Notes: generated from the sequence alone by a model not told the origin. Positions 23,849-32,111 are shown, counted from the first letter of the stretch. The stretch is 64,000 bases of DNA from CAYSGL01 sp964520985 (GCA_964520985.1 CAZFPB010000002.1:248001-312000); one strand, 5' to 3'. Numbers and translations are program-made.

Positions 23849-23883
23849 AGCACGTACTGCTGGGTCAAACCTTAGTACGTGCT
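23849..23883 (+). other. hairpin 3 of 3
   Basis: AGCACGTACT (23849-23858) pairs perfectly with AGTACGTGCT (23874-23883) around a 15-nt loop. Terminator-like or a structured leader of the gene at 23927. Confidence 0.6.
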
Positions 23884-23926
23884 ACTTAATTCATCGTCCT
23901 CTCTTATTTTTGGAACGGCGCTTGTC

Positions 23927-24178
23927 ATGAGCGATATCAAGAATGGAGATCACGTGCGATTGCGCAACATTGACATAATCGCACGCAAAAGATATGGAAT
24001 TTCCGAATCCGACTTTGCAATTCTGAGAATGATTCAGATCTGCAATAGCACTCTTGTCATCATTGATTCCGACGACAATGTCCTTAACACGATGTTGGCC
24101 TACAGCTTTGGGTTCGATAGACAGTTCTCTATCGCCAAAGAATTTATGGTTAAAATCGAACCTAGTGCCAAAACTTAA
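23927..24178 (+). CDS. hypothetical protein, 83 aa
   Basis: Not recognised. ATG 23927 is used; an alternative GTG at 23879 lies in hairpin 3. A small alpha/beta product. Convergent with the SprT-like gene on the minus strand. Confidence 0.5.
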   Translation: MSDIKNGDHVRLRNIDIIARKRYGISESDFAILRMIQICNSTLVIIDSDDNVLNTMLAYSFGFDRQFSIAKEFMVKIEPSAKT

Positions 24179-24232
24179 TTTGCAAAAAATGGATAGTGTC
24201 TCTACCAGTTATTGATAAAGACACTATAGGCG

Positions 24233-24712
24233 TTACTGATGAATGAGTCCACCACAGTTATCACACGCATATTGCGCACCTTTGCGAAGTTCACGTGCAA
24301 CATGCAGAGAAACGTAGTGACTTTGGCAATTGCACAACCAAACACGAGCTTGGCTCAGCAATTTGGAAACGTCATAGTCGTGGGTAACACGCGGTTCTAC
24401 CCCAAACATTTTCATCAGACGTTGCCATTTCTGTCCATGAGGAAATTGCTGAATGCCATGCAAATGGTTCACAACCAAATGAGCATATTCGTGAGCTACG
24501 GTATTTTCAATGAAATGAGCTTGATTGTCAACAAGCAAAGTTCGATTGAACGACAACGTCCAGGTCAAGTCGTTTGCTGAACCAGCATTCGTCCCTCTAT
24601 TAACGTAGCGAACACGTGGAGGTGGAATAAAATGTCCTAGATTATTTTGAACCAAATCAGATAGATAAGAGATTCTCGTGGCGACTTGTTGCTTATAATG
24701 CGACATATCCAT
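24233..24712 (-). CDS. SprT-like zinc metalloprotease
   Basis: HEYAH (residues 74-78) with HG-x-KW about 25 residues later marks a SprT-like protease; a zinc ribbon (CNC about 128, CDNCGG near the C-terminus) closes it. It is the only minus-strand gene in the first 33 kb. Smaller than the paralogue at 2308 and without the extra module. ATG 24712 (SD AAAGG is close) or ATG 24706 may be the start. Confidence 0.8.
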   Translation of the reverse strand: MDMSHYKQQVATRISYLSDLVQNNLGHFIPPPRVRYVNRGTNAGSANDLTWTLSFNRTLLVDNQAHFIENTVAHEYAHLVVNHLHGIQQFPHGQKWQRLMKMFGVEPRVTHDYDVSKLLSQARVWLCNCQSHYVSLHVARELRKGAQYACDNCGGLIHQ

Positions 24713-24904
24713 CAACCTTTACGTTAGTATTTGGAATCCTGGAGGCGAAGCGATGTGAATTTGCATAGAGCAATGTAATAGATAATGATGTATTAGTGCA
24801 ACTCTTATTCCTTTTGGTAGCTAAAACGCGTAAATTTGTGTTTTTTAACCTGTTTCGTCAAAACGTGAGCAATATTCATATAAAAAAACGATATAGGGTA
24901 AAAA

Positions 24905-24933
24905 TTGACTATCGAAGTGAATTAGGGGACTAT
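24905..24933 (+). promoter_or_regulatory. probable promoter
   Basis: TTGACT, 17 bp, GACTAT preceded by AGGG. The 288-base divergent region (24713-25000) is AT-rich and otherwise shows nothing definite. Confidence 0.5.
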
Positions 24934-25000
24934 TTTCCCAACGCTGTTAATTAAGACAGCTGTTAAATCAACGTATCAATAGATACGAGGAGAAATCAAT

Positions 25001-25474
25001 ATGGCACGCGCTCTGACCGATAACAGCCAAGCTGTCCTGAACGCTGTTGCAACTGGCAAAAACCAACGTGATGTTCTGTCTCGTACGCTCAATATGACGG
25101 GCACCACCGTCGGCAATTCGCTGCGTTCGCTGATCGGCAAAGGTCTGATCGAAGTGAACAAAAAAGACGGCTCGCTGTCGATTACTCCCGATGGTCGTGA
25201 ACACGCCACGGTTCGTGCCCGCGCCAAACGCACTGGCACCAAGATGGAGCAAGCTCGCGTTGTGTTTCAAAAATACAACGCCCAAGGCCGTCCTGCTGTG
25301 CTGTCGCGTCTGCGCGACGACGTCGGTCTCACCGAAAAAGGTGCGATCACGTACTACCAAAATCTGCGGGTTGAAGCAGGTCTCGGACCGGTTTCGGCAG
25401 CTCACAGTCGGGCCAAATCCAAACATGACAGCAAAATCCGTAAAGTGGGTAGCGGACGGTCCAAAAAGAAATAG
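25001..25474 (+). CDS. winged-helix protein with shared TYxxN-type module, 157 aa
   Basis: Residues 1-65 look like a winged helix (QRDVLSRTLNMTGTTVGNSL recognition region, then LIEVNKKDGSLSITPDG wing). Residues 80-128 are the shared module (EQARVVFQ ... AITYYQNLR). The last 30 residues are very basic (GSGRSKKK). The codons are markedly GC-rich compared with all neighbours. A DNA-binding, abundantly made protein is likely, perhaps a regulator or nucleoid protein. SD GAGGAG. Confidence 0.65.
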   Translation: MARALTDNSQAVLNAVATGKNQRDVLSRTLNMTGTTVGNSLRSLIGKGLIEVNKKDGSLSITPDGREHATVRARAKRTGTKMEQARVVFQKYNAQGRPAVLSRLRDDVGLTEKGAITYYQNLRVEAGLGPVSAAHSRAKSKHDSKIRKVGSGRSKKK

Positions 25475-25494
25475 GCCCCAGCGCAATGGGAGAA

Positions 25495-25536
25495 TAGTAA
25501 ATGAGGCGTTGCTTCCTGTCAACGCCTCATTTACTA
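25495..25536 (+). terminator. 17-bp perfect hairpin
   Basis: TAGTAAATGAGGCGTTG (25495-25511) pairs without a mismatch with 25520-25536; loop of 8. The tail is not U-rich, so it may protect the 3' end or block exonucleases as well as terminate. Confidence 0.65.
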
Positions 25537-25648
25537 ATTGCTATTTAAAATATTCATGAACTGTAGTCTATTAAATGATAGACATAACAATAACAATGGT
25601 GTATAATGATGATTATTCAGAAAAAAGCTATTAAGAAAGCGACCAATC

Positions 25649-25843
25649 ATGAATGGATTAATATTGCCAATAACAGCTGCTGTAGTATGCGTGTTTGCTA
25701 TACTGTGGGTGGTATATGGTTTAGCACAGGACGCTAAACGTGTGGGTCACATTATAGTAGATTTCAACTTCGTCGTTGCTATTCTGCTAATAATGATGCT
25801 ATTATTGACCATCATCGTGTCTGTCCTCGACATCATACATTAA
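25649..25843 (+). CDS. small two-pass membrane protein, 64 aa
   Basis: Hydrophobic helices at about residues 3-25 and 39-61 joined by a short basic loop. TATAAT lies at about 25601 but no matching -35 is evident. Function unknown. Confidence 0.5.
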   Translation: MNGLILPITAAVVCVFAILWVVYGLAQDAKRVGHIIVDFNFVVAILLIMMLLLTIIVSVLDIIH

Positions 25844-25869
25844 GCGATTTCCCGTGGGAGGAAATGCGC

Positions 25870-26172
25870 ATGCCATGTGTAATTTCGTTGTATAAAACGT
25901 TAAATAAACTTCCATGTGGTCTTGTCGTAGCAGCAACTCTTCAAATCATTAAAAACCATCCTGGCATTACAACAAGCGAAATAACCACCAAATTGGGATC
26001 TACTCGAACTAAAAGTGTATTGTCAAATTTGGTTCGGTATAGGAATGCCGAATTAATCAAGTCATCCAGATCTCAGCATAAGGGGCCTATCGGGGCACCT
26101 GAAACCAGTTGGTTCATTGCAACCAAAGGCAGTAAGTTGTTGACAAAAATCAATAATTCGTTGATAAGTTGA
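25870..26172 (+). CDS. winged-helix DNA-binding protein, 100 aa
   Basis: ATG 25870, 8 bases after GGAGG, is better placed than ATG 25864. The sequence ITTSEITTKLGSTRTKSVLS is a helix-turn-helix, with a basic wing (SRSQHKGP) and FIATKG as in winged-helix regulators. Target unknown. Confidence 0.55.
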   Translation: MPCVISLYKTLNKLPCGLVVAATLQIIKNHPGITTSEITTKLGSTRTKSVLSNLVRYRNAELIKSSRSQHKGPIGAPETSWFIATKGSKLLTKINNSLIS

Positions 26173-26197
26173 CCTTTCGTCCCGATTGCAGCATTGT
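26169..26197 (+). promoter_or_regulatory. probable early promoter
   Basis: TTGACC, 17 bp, CATTGT; a weaker -10 than usual. Confidence 0.45.
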
Positions 26198-26231
26198 ATA
26201 CCCATGTAATGCTACCTACCAAGGATAACTT

Positions 26232-26627
26232 ATGTCTAATCTAACGATTACTGATGCCATTAATCACGGTCGAGATGTGCTCAACCTATTATGTGATGGG
26301 TTGCATGAACAGCACATCACACGCCACGACATCGACCAATTCCCAGGTTTTGATCGTGCAACTTCAGTGGCTGTTGTTACCTTTATTGAAGCTCCAGCTT
26401 CGCAAAACGGAGTAATCATCAACGTTCAGATGGGCCATAATTGGCATGTCATTCGACTGAAATATAGCCAATTCGTCGCTCTTCAACCAAGCGACATTGA
26501 TAAACTGATCAACGTTGCCATCCACCACCGTGGCGAATATGTTAAGTGGCAACAACAGGTTGCTAATGCTACTTCTGCTATTGAATCTATTCTGATTCCC
26601 GAATTCACTCCTACAGAACTCGCATAA
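26232..26627 (+). CDS. hypothetical protein, 131 aa
   Basis: Not recognised. Acidic, mixed alpha/beta; His-rich stretch around residues 15-40. Single gene between a promoter and a terminator-like hairpin. Confidence 0.5.
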   Translation: MSNLTITDAINHGRDVLNLLCDGLHEQHITRHDIDQFPGFDRATSVAVVTFIEAPASQNGVIINVQMGHNWHVIRLKYSQFVALQPSDIDKLINVAIHHRGEYVKWQQQVANATSAIESILIPEFTPTELA

Positions 26628-26637
26628 AGTCAATAGC

Positions 26638-26665
26638 AAGGGATGATAATAAATCGTCCCTTTCT
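26638..26665 (+). terminator. terminator-like hairpin
   Basis: AAGGGATGA pairs with TCGTCCCTT (one G:U), then TTTC. Confidence 0.6.
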
Positions 26666-26779
26666 GACAGCCTACCTTCTAGCATATTCCCTAAAAAATA
26701 AAAAATCAAGCGTGGTCGAATTGATGCGCTTAGTATACTATCTCGCCAGTCTTTTATTCTATATCATGGAACTTTAATA

Positions 26780-27427
26780 ATGGATATTGAACAAGAATGG
26801 TATAAAGCATGGGATATCGTAGATCCTCATTGCTTTTTTCCCTTTAATTTCCACAAGATATTGACGAAGTATAGTGAATCACACAGATACTATCACAATA
26901 TCCTTCACATCACCGAATGCATAGCGTTGTTCAACCAAATGGAACACTTATGCAACAATCCACTTGCTGTTCGACTAGCTTTATTTTACCACGATTATGA
27001 ATACGACGTATTTAATCCGAACAACGAACACGACAGCGCCGAAATTGCTCATTTTGAAATTGAACGAGTTCGACATAAGTCAGATCTTGCCGATACTGTA
27101 CGCGATTTGATTCTTGCAACCAGACATCAACCAGGAAGTCAACTGGTTACTGATAATGATACTCAAATTTTGTTGGATATTGACTTGTCCATTTTGGGTG
27201 CTTCATATTCGCGATATAAGTTGTATCAACATCAAATTCGCCAAGAGTACATTTCCATACCTCAAGACAAATATGTCACTGGTAGAATTGAAGTGCTTGG
27301 TAAATTCATAAACAGAGACCGGTTGTATCTTACTGATTTCTGTCACGAAAAATTTGAAAAAGATGCGAAAATCAATATGTGCATGGAACGAGTTGACCTG
27401 CAAGAGCAACTTGTGGACAATACCTAA
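26780..27427 (+). CDS. HD-superfamily metal-dependent phosphohydrolase
   Basis: Order of HD motifs: RYYHNILHITECI (H about 43), ALFYHDYEYD (HD about 72), NEHDSAEIA and RHQ-x-G-x-x-L. This is the pattern of the predicted HD phosphohydrolases of the COG4339 type (about 200 aa). Likely a nucleotide or small-phosphoester hydrolase; the substrate is unknown. Counter-defence against cyclic-nucleotide or nucleotide-based immunity is an inference. Confidence 0.75.
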   Translation: MDIEQEWYKAWDIVDPHCFFPFNFHKILTKYSESHRYYHNILHITECIALFNQMEHLCNNPLAVRLALFYHDYEYDVFNPNNEHDSAEIAHFEIERVRHKSDLADTVRDLILATRHQPGSQLVTDNDTQILLDIDLSILGASYSRYKLYQHQIRQEYISIPQDKYVTGRIEVLGKFINRDRLYLTDFCHEKFEKDAKINMCMERVDLQEQLVDNT

Positions 27428-27451
27428 ATTAATTGAATGGTGTTGTTCCAA

Positions 27452-27700
27452 ATGAGCGGATATGGTGGGTGTGATGATGAATCGTTGCATGCGATGATTC
27501 TGAGCGAAAATGAAGTAGAACGTGTTCGACAACTTAACCAAGTCAACAGTTCTCGCCCAACGCGTCAGCATTGCATGCAATGTGATGACCCAATTCCAGC
27601 CGCAAGACAACAGGCCGTTCCTGGAGTTCAACATTGCATTATGTGTGCTCCAAAGTTTGAACAGCGTCCTAAAATTCGCATGCTAGATCATATTCTATAA
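27452..27700 (+). CDS. DksA/TraR-type zinc-finger protein, 82 aa
   Basis: HCMQCDDPIPAARQQAVPG followed by HCIMC is the C4-type finger of TraR/DksA proteins, with the IP-x-AR-x-x-AVPG linker. TraR acts on RNA polymerase secondary channel, mimicking DksA plus ppGpp. Short length (82 aa) fits TraR (73 aa). The MSGYGGCDDES start at 27452 resembles TraR-like N-termini; ATG 27437 is the alternative. Confidence 0.75.
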   Translation: MSGYGGCDDESLHAMILSENEVERVRQLNQVNSSRPTRQHCMQCDDPIPAARQQAVPGVQHCIMCAPKFEQRPKIRMLDHIL

Positions 27701-27710
27701 GGATCATACG

Positions 27711-28187
27711 ATGAGACGAGAACGAGTATCAGCACAGTTTCCGTATAAAGATCCGTATTTGAACGATCCTGTCGAAATATCGGCTGAATTGTGTGAAGTC
27801 AAGAATCTTTCACAGTTGAATTTGCCGCAACGAGTATATTCGTTAACTTTAGCAAATGGTGAGCATCTAGCAAATCCGTTTGCTGGGTTGCCTAGTTTTA
27901 TTACCCATTTGCACTTTACTTGGGAAATTGAACGTGTTCGCCCATTAATTAAACGATATACCAACATTACACACATGTATTTCTATCGCGATCTTCCGCT
28001 AGATGTACTTGTGTTAGTGCTGGCTAAAAAATGCAGATCTGTGCATATTGAAGGACCAATTCCGAAATTGGGTCCGATGACTCAAGTTCTTCAAATTATT
28101 AATAAACACCTGCAGTTAGGTGGTGATGGTTTGATATGTCAAGAAGAGCTCATTCAAGCTGGTTTCAGCAAATATACCGAAGTTTGA
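27711..28187 (+). CDS. LRR/CQEELIDAG-family protein, 158 aa
   Basis: Degenerate LRR-like strands in the middle (SLTLANGEHL, THLHFTWE, THMYFYRD) and a C-terminal IINKHLQLG, then ICQEELIQAGFSKY. The motif is one variant of the six-member family. Function unknown. Downstream of the DksA-like gene by 10 bases. Confidence 0.6.
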   Translation: MRRERVSAQFPYKDPYLNDPVEISAELCEVKNLSQLNLPQRVYSLTLANGEHLANPFAGLPSFITHLHFTWEIERVRPLIKRYTNITHMYFYRDLPLDVLVLVLAKKCRSVHIEGPIPKLGPMTQVLQIINKHLQLGGDGLICQEELIQAGFSKYTEV

Positions 28188-28190
28188 ACG

Positions 28191-28219
28191 TTGACCTACG
28201 CAAGTAGGTCATATATAAT
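28191..28219 (+). promoter_or_regulatory. strong early promoter with inverted repeat
   Basis: TTGACC, 17 bp, TATAAT (perfect -10). GACCTAC (28193-28199) and GTAGGTC (28204-28210) form an inverted repeat within the spacer. Confidence 0.75.
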
Positions 28220-28251
28220 TCTACTAACAGTTTCGAACAAGGCAGTGTGTC

Positions 28252-29013
28252 ATGCAACAGGTAACCATCAGATATAAAGACCAAAATAATGTTGTTGGTA
28301 AAGTCACGCTGATCACTCAATCTGACCTTGCTCAGTTGACGGTAGAATTAGACCAAGAGTTTATCGATTCTTGGAATCGCGCGACCGATCCCGACAAGTG
28401 GGACGAATTATCTATCTCGAATCGCTGCGACAGTCTGTTCGTCGGTGCTTACAAAATGAGTGAAATTACTGGTGATGCACCAATCTTGTCGCTCAGCAGG
28501 ATGATTGATCGACGTCAAAATTTGATAGTAAGGCTGTTGGAAGAACATTCGACGGTCATGATTACTAACAGTGGTGGTATTATGCCGTTTCTCGAACATC
28601 GGCATGAAATTATCAAAGACGTTGAACAGCCAAAACCTACTACTTCGTTCAAACAACGTGGCGAACAAATTATGCAACGGTTGTTTGAAAATAACCGCGC
28701 AAAACCTGCTGTTCCTATTAATCAATATGTTCACAAGTCTGACAAATATTTCGTATATGACCGATCTCGTGGCGTGTTTGAAGTTGAACCAACTTACCAC
28801 AATCAAATGTTAGCAGCCTTGTATCTAACATCTGAGGATTTTGTCGAACCTGAACAGGATTCGCCCCTTTCGTTGGCCGATCTGGCCGACATATTCATTG
28901 ATAAACCTGGAATTGCGCTTTACTCAAGTGCTGGCAGACATGTATACTGTGGCGTTCCGCAGAAATGGACACAGACAGAACTTGATGTGTTTGGGGTTAT
29001 TAAAACGTTGTGA
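28252..29013 (+). CDS. hypothetical protein, 253 aa
   Basis: Not recognised. N-terminal beta-rich domain (about 1-110), a Pro/Lys linker about 120-135, then a helical region and a compact C-terminal domain. Cytoplasmic. It precedes the putative PEP-CTERM protein by 11 bases, so the two are co-transcribed. Confidence 0.55.
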   Translation: MQQVTIRYKDQNNVVGKVTLITQSDLAQLTVELDQEFIDSWNRATDPDKWDELSISNRCDSLFVGAYKMSEITGDAPILSLSRMIDRRQNLIVRLLEEHSTVMITNSGGIMPFLEHRHEIIKDVEQPKPTTSFKQRGEQIMQRLFENNRAKPAVPINQYVHKSDKYFVYDRSRGVFEVEPTYHNQMLAALYLTSEDFVEPEQDSPLSLADLADIFIDKPGIALYSSAGRHVYCGVPQKWTQTELDVFGVIKTL

Positions 29014-29024
29014 TGGTGATGTAA

Positions 29025-29732
29025 ATGCAAAGCAAAATTAACCACAAAAAACTAGGATTTGCTGTAGCAATTGGGACGTTGTTGACTGGGCTGGGTGCTC
29101 TGTACCAATACGCATCTGCATATGGCGATAAACCTACCATCGTTATGTATGATGCTGTTACTAACGAATGCGTATCGGTTATTTCCAATAACCCAAACCA
29201 TAATTGCAATAACTTACCTGATCGTTTTGAACGCCAACAGATTGATCACGTGTCAACTGATCAAACTTCCGTGAAGGAAACGGTTGGTGGGTATCGAGAA
29301 TCAGAATTCTCGCGAAAGTTACGCCTTGGAATTGAACATGACATGGCAACTGGAGCGGCTGGTAAAGACGGTGTTCCTCTTGATCCTGAACCTGCTATTG
29401 CTCCTGTCATGAACGGTGACGATCTGCATAGATTGTGGGGAGATGACAAAAAAGCTGTTGCTTACCTTCCGCCTGTTTACGATCTTAGTATAGACAGTGA
29501 GGATGTAATACGGCACTTTGATCGCGACAGCTATTATGATCCGATTATTTGGTATCATCATGGCGGTCATAGAGGTCGAACAATTATTTACTGTAAGGAT
29601 AAGGAAATTACTGATCCTAAACAGTGTGATCCAAAAGATCAAATCAAAGATGTCCCTGAACCTCCAGCTTATATTTTATTGCTGATGGGGTTGGGAGCTG
29701 TGTTTGGATACCGTAAATTTGTCAATCAGTAA
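29025..29732 (+). CDS. secreted protein with PEP-CTERM-like sorting tail
   Basis: N-terminal signal-like segment (KKLGFAVAIGTLLTGLGALY, cleavage possible near ASA) and a C-terminal tail reading VPEPPAYILLLMGLGAVFGYR, cut here to its key parts: VPEP, a hydrophobic helix, then basic residues. This is the PEP-CTERM pattern processed by exosortase in some Gram-negative bacteria. The body (residues about 35-205) is soluble, has a Cys pair near each end and an HHGGHRGR loop; family unknown. A phage-encoded sorting signal would direct the product to the host envelope. Confidence 0.6.
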   Translation: MQSKINHKKLGFAVAIGTLLTGLGALYQYASAYGDKPTIVMYDAVTNECVSVISNNPNHNCNNLPDRFERQQIDHVSTDQTSVKETVGGYRESEFSRKLRLGIEHDMATGAAGKDGVPLDPEPAIAPVMNGDDLHRLWGDDKKAVAYLPPVYDLSIDSEDVIRHFDRDSYYDPIIWYHHGGHRGRTIIYCKDKEITDPKQCDPKDQIKDVPEPPAYILLLMGLGAVFGYRKFVNQ

Positions 29733-29743
29733 CTGGTTACATT

Positions 29744-29962
29744 ATGGTATCCCACGTCAAACCATGCGCTGTTTGTCACTTGTCGCCACATTCGATATCA
29801 TGTAAGGTGTGTGATGGTGTTGGTGAAGTATTTGTTGTGTATAGCGACAACGGTGGCTATATGCATACTAGGGCTTTCACATCTAAGGAAAAGAGTTTTC
29901 TAACAATAAAAACAAGGAATTTACATGATATTAACCAAAGAGAACAAATCTCAACTTATTGA
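29744..29962 (+). CDS. small zinc-ribbon-like protein, 72 aa
   Basis: C-x-x-C pairs at residues 8-11 and 20-23 (CAVC, CKVC followed by DG-x-G) resemble the DnaJ-type Cys-rich repeat CxxCxGxG. Too short for a DnaJ. It overlaps the next gene by 38 bases, which is unusual; the C-terminal end is uncertain. Confidence 0.45.
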   Translation: MVSHVKPCAVCHLSPHSISCKVCDGVGEVFVVYSDNGGYMHTRAFTSKEKSFLTIKTRNLHDINQREQISTY

Positions 29963-30182
29963 GATGTATCACGATCTGTTTAATCTCGGAGTAACTAAAG
30001 ATACATTCATACAAATGTATCAACGTGATCCTGAGGAAGGTCAAGCTGCCATTGACAGAGTTGTGTTTGATATTGAAAGTTTAGTTCATCAATGTGATGA
30101 AGATCACATGTATATGCTGGATCCGTTGATCCTTTTAGCTCAGGAAGCCGGTTTTACGATTGATGCTCCTAAACAGTGTTGA
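29925..30182 (+). CDS. hypothetical protein, 85 aa
   Basis: Not recognised. Helical and acidic; ATG 29925 follows AAGGAA. The next promoter overlaps its stop. Confidence 0.5.
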   Translation: MILTKENKSQLIEMYHDLFNLGVTKDTFIQMYQRDPEEGQAAIDRVVFDIESLVHQCDEDHMYMLDPLILLAQEAGFTIDAPKQC

Positions 30183-30207
30183 TCAAATGGTAAATGTTGT
30201 ATACTAT
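30179..30207 (+). promoter_or_regulatory. early promoter
   Basis: TTGATC, 17 bp, TACTAT. TAACC (30214-30218) and GGTTA (30236-30240) could pair around the AGGAGG SD. Confidence 0.55.
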
Positions 30208-30242
30208 AGTGGGTAACCGTCAAATACTATTAGGAGGTTATA

Positions 30243-30515
30243 ATGACCGGTTCTAACGAACAGCCCGTTTATAAATCTACGATTTGTCGTCAAATTTTTG
30301 CTCGCATGTACGACAAAGAGAAACAACCGAAAGAACAACGCAAGGCTATTGTTGAAGCATTCAAAAGCGAAGCAGGCGTGTCTACCAATTGCGCGAACAG
30401 TTATTACACCAATAACGTTAACGAAATGAACGGTGTCAAGCCAAACTATCGTAAGCCGAAGCAACAACCCCAAACCGACGCAGAAGTTACTGCAACCGAA
30501 CAACCGTCGCAGTAA
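30243..30515 (+). CDS. TYxxN-type module protein, 90 aa
   Basis: Almost the whole protein is the shared module: KSTICRQIFARMY, a Lys/Gln-rich turn, RKAIVEAFKSEAG, then CANSYYTNNV, followed by a basic, Gln-rich tail. It may therefore represent the minimal form of the module. Strong AGGAGG SD. Overlaps the next gene by one base. Confidence 0.6.
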   Translation: MTGSNEQPVYKSTICRQIFARMYDKEKQPKEQRKAIVEAFKSEAGVSTNCANSYYTNNVNEMNGVKPNYRKPKQQPQTDAEVTATEQPSQ

Positions 30516-31099
30516 TGTCACGCGTTCCACGAGAAATGGCTGCCTCAAATGCGGCCATTTCTAAAGCTATTAAAAACAACTTCACATCGTATAATGATAT
30601 TGATGCATGGATTCGAGACCGAAAACGATATACCGATTGGAAATGGTCAGAATTACCTCTCAAGATCGTGCTAGATCCTGATACTCATCAGGTATCAATC
30701 AAGGGCGATTTTAAACTAACACATTGCTCAATAGAGCAAATCCCTTTCGACTGGTTGTTTAATGATGGCCACGTTAACCTAACCGGTAATTACCTGCAGG
30801 CTTTTCATAATCTTCCTCAATATGTTTCGGGCAATCTCACATTATCACGAAACCAATTCACATCTCTGAAAGACATTCACAAAAGAATTCTATACGTCGA
30901 TGGCATTATCGATGTAGACCATAATCCAATCACCAGTCACGTTCTTGGAATATTGGCCATCGATAATGTTAAGGCAGTGCGCCTGCCCAAAATTGAAGTT
31001 GAACAGATTATCAATTATCATTTAACATATGGTCGAGATGTTCTCGAATGTCAAGAAGAGTTAATTGATGCTGGTTTTGTTGAATGGGCTAAAATGTAA
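30515..31099 (+). CDS. LRR/CQEELIDAG-family protein, 194 aa
   Basis: N-terminal I-D-AWIRDRK helix (compare IDDWFRD at 34590), then LRR-like strands (GHVNLTGNYL, GNLTLSRNQFTSL) and the terminal motif LECQEELIDAGFVEWAK. The 20-21-residue repeats and conserved tail define the family. Function unknown; cytoplasmic, no signal. Confidence 0.65.
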   Translation: MSRVPREMAASNAAISKAIKNNFTSYNDIDAWIRDRKRYTDWKWSELPLKIVLDPDTHQVSIKGDFKLTHCSIEQIPFDWLFNDGHVNLTGNYLQAFHNLPQYVSGNLTLSRNQFTSLKDIHKRILYVDGIIDVDHNPITSHVLGILAIDNVKAVRLPKIEVEQIINYHLTYGRDVLECQEELIDAGFVEWAKM

Positions 31100-31639
31100 A
31101 TGTACAGGCATAGATGGCGAGTCGAACTGTGGTTGGAAGATATGGAGATCGCCAACTATACAATTAACGAAGATTTGACTGTTAACGTTAATGGTGATGT
31201 ACATTTAAATAATAGCGATTTAAAAATATTGCCAGTCCAATTTAATCGTGTCGATGGACATTTTTATATTAACGATAACCCACTTAAATCATCATATGGC
31301 GTTCCACAAACTGTTACTGGATCGTTTGACATCAGTTTTTGCGGATTATCTACGGTAGATTGGTTTATTACATGTCAATCTTTAAATTTATGCGGTAACC
31401 AGTTGAGCCATTTTAAAAATATTCACAAATTCATTAATTGCGAATCGGCAACAATATCTGGGAATTCAGTAAAAAGTGGAATTCTATACTGGCTATTAAT
31501 CCCAAATATTAAACATCTGTATATAACAGGGAAAGGTTACGTCAACGATATCATGAAAAAGCATATTGTGACCAAAAATATTCTTGACTGCCAAGAAGAA
31601 TTAATCGAAGCTGGTTACAGCGAATTGGCGCTATTATAA
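31100..31639 (+). CDS. LRR/CQEELIDAG-family protein, 179 aa
   Basis: Starts immediately after the stop of the preceding paralogue. LRR-like strands (GHFYINDNPL, GSFDISFCGL, SLNLCGNQL) and the tail ILDCQEELIEAGYSELA. Tandem duplicate of the previous gene. Function unknown. Confidence 0.65.
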   Translation: MYRHRWRVELWLEDMEIANYTINEDLTVNVNGDVHLNNSDLKILPVQFNRVDGHFYINDNPLKSSYGVPQTVTGSFDISFCGLSTVDWFITCQSLNLCGNQLSHFKNIHKFINCESATISGNSVKSGILYWLLIPNIKHLYITGKGYVNDIMKKHIVTKNILDCQEELIEAGYSELALL

Positions 31640-31652
31640 TTGGTGTGTTCAC

Positions 31653-32057
31653 ATGAAGTACATATTGGCTGTAATTTTGTGGTTGGTGGTAAGTTCTGCA
31701 AATGGCGCTAGTTGTTATCAGGTTTCCAAATTCACTAATCAAGTAGTCAGCAGACATACAGACTATAAGCCAATTAATCTCGATATATTGGTGATACCTC
31801 AAATCCAAACATTAAGATTTGATGGTAAAAATTCAACTGTTACAGACCATGCAAATAACGTACAACAGTGCGTTCAAATCGGTGATCTTACGTTGATTTG
31901 CCTCTCTGGGAACAAATCCCAAACGCATGTTGCCATCCAGATTTGGACCATCGATTTGGTGTACGGTATTGCTACGTGGATCGGCAATGCTGCTGGTAGT
32001 GACACTGCATCTCCAGGATCATGGATGGCCGTCGGTCAACTAGATAAAAAATGTTGA
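31653..32057 (+). CDS. secreted protein with signal peptide, 134 aa
   Basis: Classical signal peptide (KYILAVILWLVVSSANG, cleavage after NGA likely) followed by a soluble beta-rich domain with four Cys, two of them near the ends, probably disulphide-bonded. Periplasmic; function unknown. Its stop lies at the next promoter. Confidence 0.6.
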   Translation: MKYILAVILWLVVSSANGASCYQVSKFTNQVVSRHTDYKPINLDILVIPQIQTLRFDGKNSTVTDHANNVQQCVQIGDLTLICLSGNKSQTHVAIQIWTIDLVYGIATWIGNAAGSDTASPGSWMAVGQLDKKC

Positions 32058-32082
32058 CCTTCCTCTAATAGTATGGTACTAT
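32054..32082 (+). promoter_or_regulatory. early promoter
   Basis: TTGACC, 17 bp, TACTAT with TATGG before it. Confidence 0.65.
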
Positions 32083-32094
32083 GTGTATATTGTT

Positions 32095-32111
32095 GATTTG
32101 AGGGTTAAATC
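32095..32111 (+). promoter_or_regulatory. small leader hairpin with SD in loop
   Basis: GATTT (32095-32099) pairs with AAATC (32107-32111); loop GAGGGTT holds the SD, and the ATG follows directly at 32112. Confidence 0.5.
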
